A stretch of DNA of 64,000 nt from Streptomyces sp. MspMP-M5 (GTDB lineage Bacteria > Actinomycetota > Actinomycetes > Streptomycetales > Streptomycetaceae), in contig NZ_KB891887.1 in the NCBI RefSeq assembly GCF_000373585.1, positions 1 to 64,000 of the forward strand, written 5' to 3'. Positions 60,522-64,000 of this stretch are shown piece by piece. The first letter of the stretch is position 1. Each line of letters opens with the position of its first letter. The notes under the pieces were generated by a model. The model searched no databases. It had not been told where the DNA came from and was given only the letters and a program-made list of their open reading frames with translations. The position numbers and the translations under genes are program-made.

Positions 60522-61864
60522 CGGGCCTTCTCCAGGGGCGGGTTGCCGGCGGTCGACGCCCTGGCCGGGGCGGCGTCGGAGGTGGCCGGACCGGTCTCGT
60601 CGGCGGCGCCGGTCGGTGCGTCCGGGTGGCGTCCGGCCCACCACAGCGCCACGGCGAGCGGTGCCAGTCCGACGGCCTGGAGGACGCACAGGACGCGCGG
60701 TGACAGGTGGTCGCCGAGCGCGCCGAAGAGCAGCGAGGACAGCGGGAAGGTGGCGCCGAGCAGTGCCTGCATCATGGCGAAGAAGCCGGGCTTGTCCGCG
60801 GCCGGGACCAGTCGTTGGAAGAGTGCGACGAACCGCACCCCGATGGTGCCCACGCACCAGCCCGCGACGATCAGCGCGCCGACGATCGCGGCCCGGTCCG
60901 CGAGCAGACCCGGCATCGCGAGGGCCGCGGCCATCACTGCCAGGCAGGCGCCGCCGACGGCCGTGGGCGAGCCCGGCACCCGGGCGCCGGTGAAGGACCC
61001 GAGGAGGGTGCCGATGCCCAGGGCCGTCTCCAGCGCGGCCGCCGTGGAGCCGTTCGCGTGCAGCACCGACCGTGTGTAGAGGGGCATGACGACATAGAGC
61101 GCGGTGCTGAAGAGGTTCACCGCGGCGAAGCAGAGCAGTACCCGCCGGATGAAGGGGTGGTCGGCGAGGATCTGACGCAGCGTCCGCCGGGGCGGGGCGT
61201 CACCGGACGCTGCCGCGGCCTCGTCCCCCGCCGCCGCGCCGCCACGGGGGAAGCGGGTGACGGACACCAGCAGGGCGGCGACGAGGTACGCGCCGGCGCA
61301 TCCGGCGACGATGCCCGTCAGATCCCAGGCATCCACCACCAGCGGTCCGAGCAGTCCGCCGGCCAGGCCGGCGAGGGACTGGGTGGCGAGTTCGAAGCCG
61401 GTCGCGGCCTCGATGTCGGCGTCGTCGACGAGTTCGGGGACGGAGGTGGTCAGGCAGGGGTCGAACAGCGCCTGGCAGCCCGCCAGCAGCAGCGCGGCCG
61501 CGTAGGCCACGACGGTGGGCGGCGAGGCGAGCGAAGTCCATCCGGCGGTGACGGCGGCGACCAGGCCCGCCACGGCGGCGGTGGACGCCAGCACCGTACG
61601 GTGCGAGCAGCGGGCGATGACGGTGGCCACCAGCGGGGCGAGCGCCACCGCGGGCAGCGTGCTGACCGCGAGGAACACGCCCGAGGCGAGGCCGCGGTCG
61701 CCGTCGCCCTCGCCGCCGAGGGCGTGGCCGATCAGCCACCACACCACGCCCACCTGGAACATCCGGCCCGCTGCCTGGGTGAGCACCTGGGCGGCCCAGA
61801 CGGCGCCGAAGGCCGGGTTGCGCAGGACGACGGGGAGGCGGCGCGGGGCCGAGGTCGCGGTCAT
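60518..61864 (-). CDS. MFS transporter of the LuxC operon
   Basis: A 448-residue MFS protein with 12 predicted segments: FGAVWAAQVLTQAAGRMFQVGVVWWLIGHA, then VFLAVSTLPAVALAPLVATVIARCS and LLCFAAVNLFSTALYVVMPLY among others. It resembles the enterobactin-exporter-like (MFS_3) branch, in which related proteins export siderophores and antibiotics. It probably exports the pathway product. It overlaps the PaaK-like gene and the GNAT gene by 4 bases each (ATGA). The C-terminus is a Pro/Ala/Asp-rich tail. Start at the ATG at 61864. Confidence 0.85.
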   Translation of the reverse strand: MTATSAPRRLPVVLRNPAFGAVWAAQVLTQAAGRMFQVGVVWWLIGHALGGEGDGDRGLASGVFLAVSTLPAVALAPLVATVIARCSHRTVLASTAAVAGLVAAVTAGWTSLASPPTVVAYAAALLLAGCQALFDPCLTTSVPELVDDADIEAATGFELATQSLAGLAGGLLGPLVVDAWDLTGIVAGCAGAYLVAALLVSVTRFPRGGAAAGDEAAAASGDAPPRRTLRQILADHPFIRRVLLCFAAVNLFSTALYVVMPLYTRSVLHANGSTAAALETALGIGTLLGSFTGARVPGSPTAVGGACLAVMAAALAMPGLLADRAAIVGALIVAGWCVGTIGVRFVALFQRLVPAADKPGFFAMMQALLGATFPLSSLLFGALGDHLSPRVLCVLQAVGLAPLAVALWWAGRHPDAPTGAADETGPATSDAAPARASTAGNPPLEKAR

Positions 61865-63186
61865 GAGTGCGGCCGTTCGTCGATGACCCGCAGCAGCTTG
61901 CCGGTGCGCGGGTTGACGGTCAGTTCGCCGTGCCGGACCCACTCCACGCGGAGCGGGTGGATGCGTGCGGCCCCGACCTCCGCGGCGTACATCGGCCGGG
62001 CCGCGTCGATCTCCTTGGCGATGGCGGACGCGAGGTGCCCGAGCCCGCTCGTATCCACCTCGTCGGCGTCGACGCTGCGCGGGTCCCGGCCGGGGGACGG
62101 CTGCCCGTCCGCCGGGTCCCCGGCCACGGCCAGTCGCAGTACCAGTCCGTCCCGGCCGTCCCAGCGGCGGACGACGAGCTGCACTCCGATCACCCGGTCG
62201 GTCGGGTCGGCGGCCCGCACCAGATCGTGCACGTCCTGGGTGTAGAGCGACACCGCGCCTATCCGCACGCCTTCTTCGGCCCGGCCGAGGATGCGGAAGT
62301 GCCCCTGTGCCACATCGGTCCACTCGGCCCGGTCGCCCACGGGGTAGCGGATGATCGGCATCAACCGCCGGCGCAGGTCCGTGACGACGACCCGGCCCGC
62401 GACGCCCTCGCGGGTCAGCGGCTCACCGGTGTGCTCGTCGAGGATCTCGACGACGGTGTACGGGGTGAACGCGCGGTGGACGCGGGGGTCGGCGCCCGGT
62501 ACGGCCTCGCCGAGGAGCCCGGAGTCGACACCGGCGTAGCCGATGGAGCGGACCTCTGCCTGCGGGAACGCCTTGCGCAACAGCGGCCGCTGGTCCTCGA
62601 ACAGTCCCTCGCCGCCGAAGAACAGGATCTGCACGCCGGGGAGTTGACGGCCCTCCCGCACGAGGTGGTCCGCGAGGCCGCAGAGCGTCGTGGTGGTGCC
62701 GGCGACCACGTCGACGTCGAATTCCTCCAGGGTGTGCACGGTCGACGCGAGCGGCGCGCCGCCGCCGATCGGCAGCCGGACGTTGCCGACGGGTGCCCGG
62801 TGGAGGGAGTCCAGGACGAAGGTGAAGCTGGCATAGAGTTCGCCGGCGTAGAAGAGGTCCGCGACCCGGTGTCCGGGGCGGAGTCCGGCGGCGACGAGTC
62901 CACTGCCGAACGCGGAGGTGAATTCCCGCCATTCCTCACGGGTATAGACGGAGAACTTCGGTGCGCCGGTCGTGCCGCCGCTCTTGAAAACCACCGCCTC
63001 GTCGAGCGGTCCGGTCAAAAGGCTGTTCCGGCGGGGAGTGTTGGCGCGCCAGAATGCGTCGTGCGGGACGACCGGCAAGGCCGTCAGCTCGTCCACCTGA
63101 TCGGGAAGACCGGCGTAGAGGTCCCGATAGAAGGGTGAGTTGTGACGCACGAAGCGTATGAGATCCGTCAATAGTTGAACGGGCAT
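61861..63186 (-). CDS. PaaK-like adenylate-forming enzyme, first gene of the LuxC operon
   Basis: A 441-residue protein like phenylacetate-CoA ligase and CapK-type enzymes. It has FVRHNSPFYRDLYAGLP near the N-terminus, the phosphate loop FKSGGTTGAPKFSVY (68-80), a GGEGLFEDQRPLLRKAFP block, IGYAGVDSGLLG, MPIIRYPVGDRAEW and the C-terminal Lys430 of NPRTGKLLRVI. It should convert an acid to an acyl-AMP and then a thioester. The same fold occurs as the C-terminal domain of the fusion gene downstream. The ATG at 63186 follows AGGAAA; the frame opens further upstream but with no likeness to the family. The next gene overlaps it by 4 bases. Confidence 0.88.
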   Translation of the reverse strand: MPVQLLTDLIRFVRHNSPFYRDLYAGLPDQVDELTALPVVPHDAFWRANTPRRNSLLTGPLDEAVVFKSGGTTGAPKFSVYTREEWREFTSAFGSGLVAAGLRPGHRVADLFYAGELYASFTFVLDSLHRAPVGNVRLPIGGGAPLASTVHTLEEFDVDVVAGTTTTLCGLADHLVREGRQLPGVQILFFGGEGLFEDQRPLLRKAFPQAEVRSIGYAGVDSGLLGEAVPGADPRVHRAFTPYTVVEILDEHTGEPLTREGVAGRVVVTDLRRRLMPIIRYPVGDRAEWTDVAQGHFRILGRAEEGVRIGAVSLYTQDVHDLVRAADPTDRVIGVQLVVRRWDGRDGLVLRLAVAGDPADGQPSPGRDPRSVDADEVDTSGLGHLASAIAKEIDAARPMYAAEVGAARIHPLRVEWVRHGELTVNPRTGKLLRVIDERPHS

Positions 63187-63588
63187 TGTTTTCCTGTTTT
63201 TTGGCACTCTGAAGGACCGGTACCGCGGGGTGTGCGGCACCAGTTCTCGATGTAGGGGTCAGCGGCTGTCGACTCGGGAAAGCCCGATCAGGGTCTTTCC
63301 CGAGGACGTCACCGCGCTGGGCACTTCGATCGGTGATGGTATGTCATGGACGAAGCGCCGGGTTACCAGCATAGCGTCCGCAAAAACCTTTTTCGGCCAT
63401 CACCGGCACAGTAGATGGCCTACGCATCCACTCAGTTCCTTTTGTTAGTGGTGACTTGGCTCACCACTCGGTTTTCCGGCACGGAACACGACACGATTAC
63501 GCGGCCCCGCCGGCCTCTTCGAGACCTTCGCGCTGCGCCGGTAATGGGCGGACCGGGCGGCGCTCCCATGGCCGGATACCCTCGCCCC
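63187..63588. promoter_or_regulatory. Divergent promoter region of LuxC operon and M20 peptidase gene
   Basis: Four hundred bases with no gene. It carries the inverted repeat at 63447-63468, and the DNA is locally A/T-rich near 63380-63450 (AAAAACC, TTTTTGTT). No sigma-factor consensus is assigned. Confidence 0.6.
63447..63468. promoter_or_regulatory. Perfect inverted repeat with Crp-like core
   Basis: AGTGGTGA (63447-63454), six bases and TCACCACT (63461-63468) form a perfect inverted repeat containing GTGA-N6-TCAC. It lies 121 bases before the peptidase start and 260 before the LuxC operon start. A regulator site is inferred. Confidence 0.5.
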
Positions 63589-64000
63589 ATGACGATGCAC
63601 AAGCCCCCCTGCCCGACCGTCGAAGCGATGCTCGACGACCTCAGGACGCTCGTGGAAGTCGAGTCCCCCTCGCGCGATGTGGCCGCCCTGACGGCCTCGG
63701 CCGAGGCCGTCGCCGGTGTCATCGAGAACCGCCTCGGTGGGCGGGCCGAGTTGGTCGAGAGCGAGGCCGGGCCGCATGTCCGCTGGTCCGGCGGCGGCAC
63801 TCCCCGGGTGCTGATCCTCGGTCACCATGACACGGTGTTCCCGCTCGGTACGCTTGCCCGCCGTCCGTTCAGGGTGGCGGACGGCCGGGCGACCGGCCCC
63901 GGGGTCTTCGACATGCTCGGCGGACTGGTTCAGGCCATTCACGGTCTGGCGTCGCTTCCGGACCGCTCGGGCGTCGAGCTCCTGGTGACCGCCGACGAGG
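63589..64000 (+). CDS. M20-family peptidase (partial, runs off right edge)
   Basis: The frame opens at the ATG at 63589 and is still open at the last base (137 codons seen). The first metal-binding motif GHHDTVFPLG has His and Asp for zinc. The second is GPGVFDMLGGLV with the bridging Asp, and a TADE motif with the catalytic Glu region begins at the edge. This fits glutamate-carboxypeptidase-like members of M20, which cleave C-terminal or N-acyl amino acids. There is no signal peptide, so cytoplasmic. It is divergent from the LuxC operon, which could hint at a role in processing an N-acyl compound, by inference. Confidence 0.85.
   Translation, partial: MTMHKPPCPTVEAMLDDLRTLVEVESPSRDVAALTASAEAVAGVIENRLGGRAELVESEAGPHVRWSGGGTPRVLILGHHDTVFPLGTLARRPFRVADGRATGPGVFDMLGGLVQAIHGLASLPDRSGVELLVTADE

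Noticed and set aside
55478..63186. A bioluminescence (lux) operon
   Set aside because: LuxC and LuxE homologues are present but luxA, luxB and luxD are absent from the window, so light production is not supported.
1..64000. tRNA or rRNA genes
   Set aside because: No cloverleaf-like or rRNA-like sequence was recognised anywhere in the window by eye; a tRNA scan would be needed to exclude one fully.

Overview
The window is about 64 kb of high-GC DNA (third codon positions almost all G or C, frequent GTG starts, GGAGG-like ribosome sites, many Tat and Sec secreted proteins, TetR/MerR/PucR regulators, PP2C/SpoIIE and PASTA-less Ser/Thr kinases). This is typical of Streptomyces or a close relative; the species cannot be decided from the sequence. 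No rRNA, tRNA, CRISPR array, prophage or intact insertion sequence is visible. Most of the window looks like chromosomal-arm content: single-gene or two-gene units, secreted enzymes, divergent regulator/target pairs and several gene remnants.

Layout. 1-6.3 kb: a partial Tat lipoprotein with a polysaccharide-deacetylase fold, a LysE exporter, a secreted HAD phosphatase, an SRAP (HMCES/YedK) DNA-repair protein, a cold-shock protein and a DEAD-box helicase. 6.4-11.6 kb: a minus-strand operon made of a pseudokinase and two Ser/Thr kinases, each carrying a membrane segment and a PQQ-type beta-propeller. 11.8-15.8 kb: small membrane and secreted proteins, an unusual HTH-coiled-coil-receiver protein, and a divergent membrane SpoIIE phosphatase. 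16.2-20.5 kb: an esterase, a PucR remnant, a flavodoxin, an NDH-2-like flavoprotein and a chloramphenicol-phosphotransferase-like kinase. 20.7-25.8 kb: two MFS exporters, one divergent from a LysR regulator and followed by a decayed glutamine amidotransferase, plus a His-rich secreted peptide. 25.9-36 kb: hydrolases, an HD phosphohydrolase, membrane and secreted proteins, MerR, and a PIG-L deacetylase with a C-terminal carbohydrate-binding-like domain. 36-46 kb: FAD monooxygenase, MmpS-like protein, methyltransferase, and two TetR genes divergent from a serine hydrolase and from a SnoaL-like protein. Both TetR intergenic regions hold clear palindromic operators. Then an SDR with no catalytic tyrosine, whose stop codon lies at the edge of a 166-bp MITE-like palindrome flanked by TA, and a GH5 glycosidase. 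46-55 kb: two MDR oxidoreductases with a divergent GlxA-type regulator, secreted proteins, a MINPP-like phosphatase, an APH-like kinase, a TetR/SGNH pair and a trypsin-like protease.

The most unusual region is 55.5-63.2 kb, a five-gene minus-strand operon in which every junction overlaps by 1-4 bases. In order of transcription it encodes a PaaK-like adenylate-forming enzyme, an MFS exporter, a double-GNAT protein, a stand-alone LuxE-type acyl-protein synthetase, and a fusion of a LuxC acyl reductase (catalytic Cys272) to a second PaaK-like domain. There is no luxAB luciferase. The set reads as a compact acid-activation, reduction-to-aldehyde, N-acylation and export pathway, which I infer to be a small-molecule or acyl-aldehyde pathway of unknown product. 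It ends at a strong bidirectional terminator (55408-55440). A divergent M20 peptidase gene runs off the right edge.
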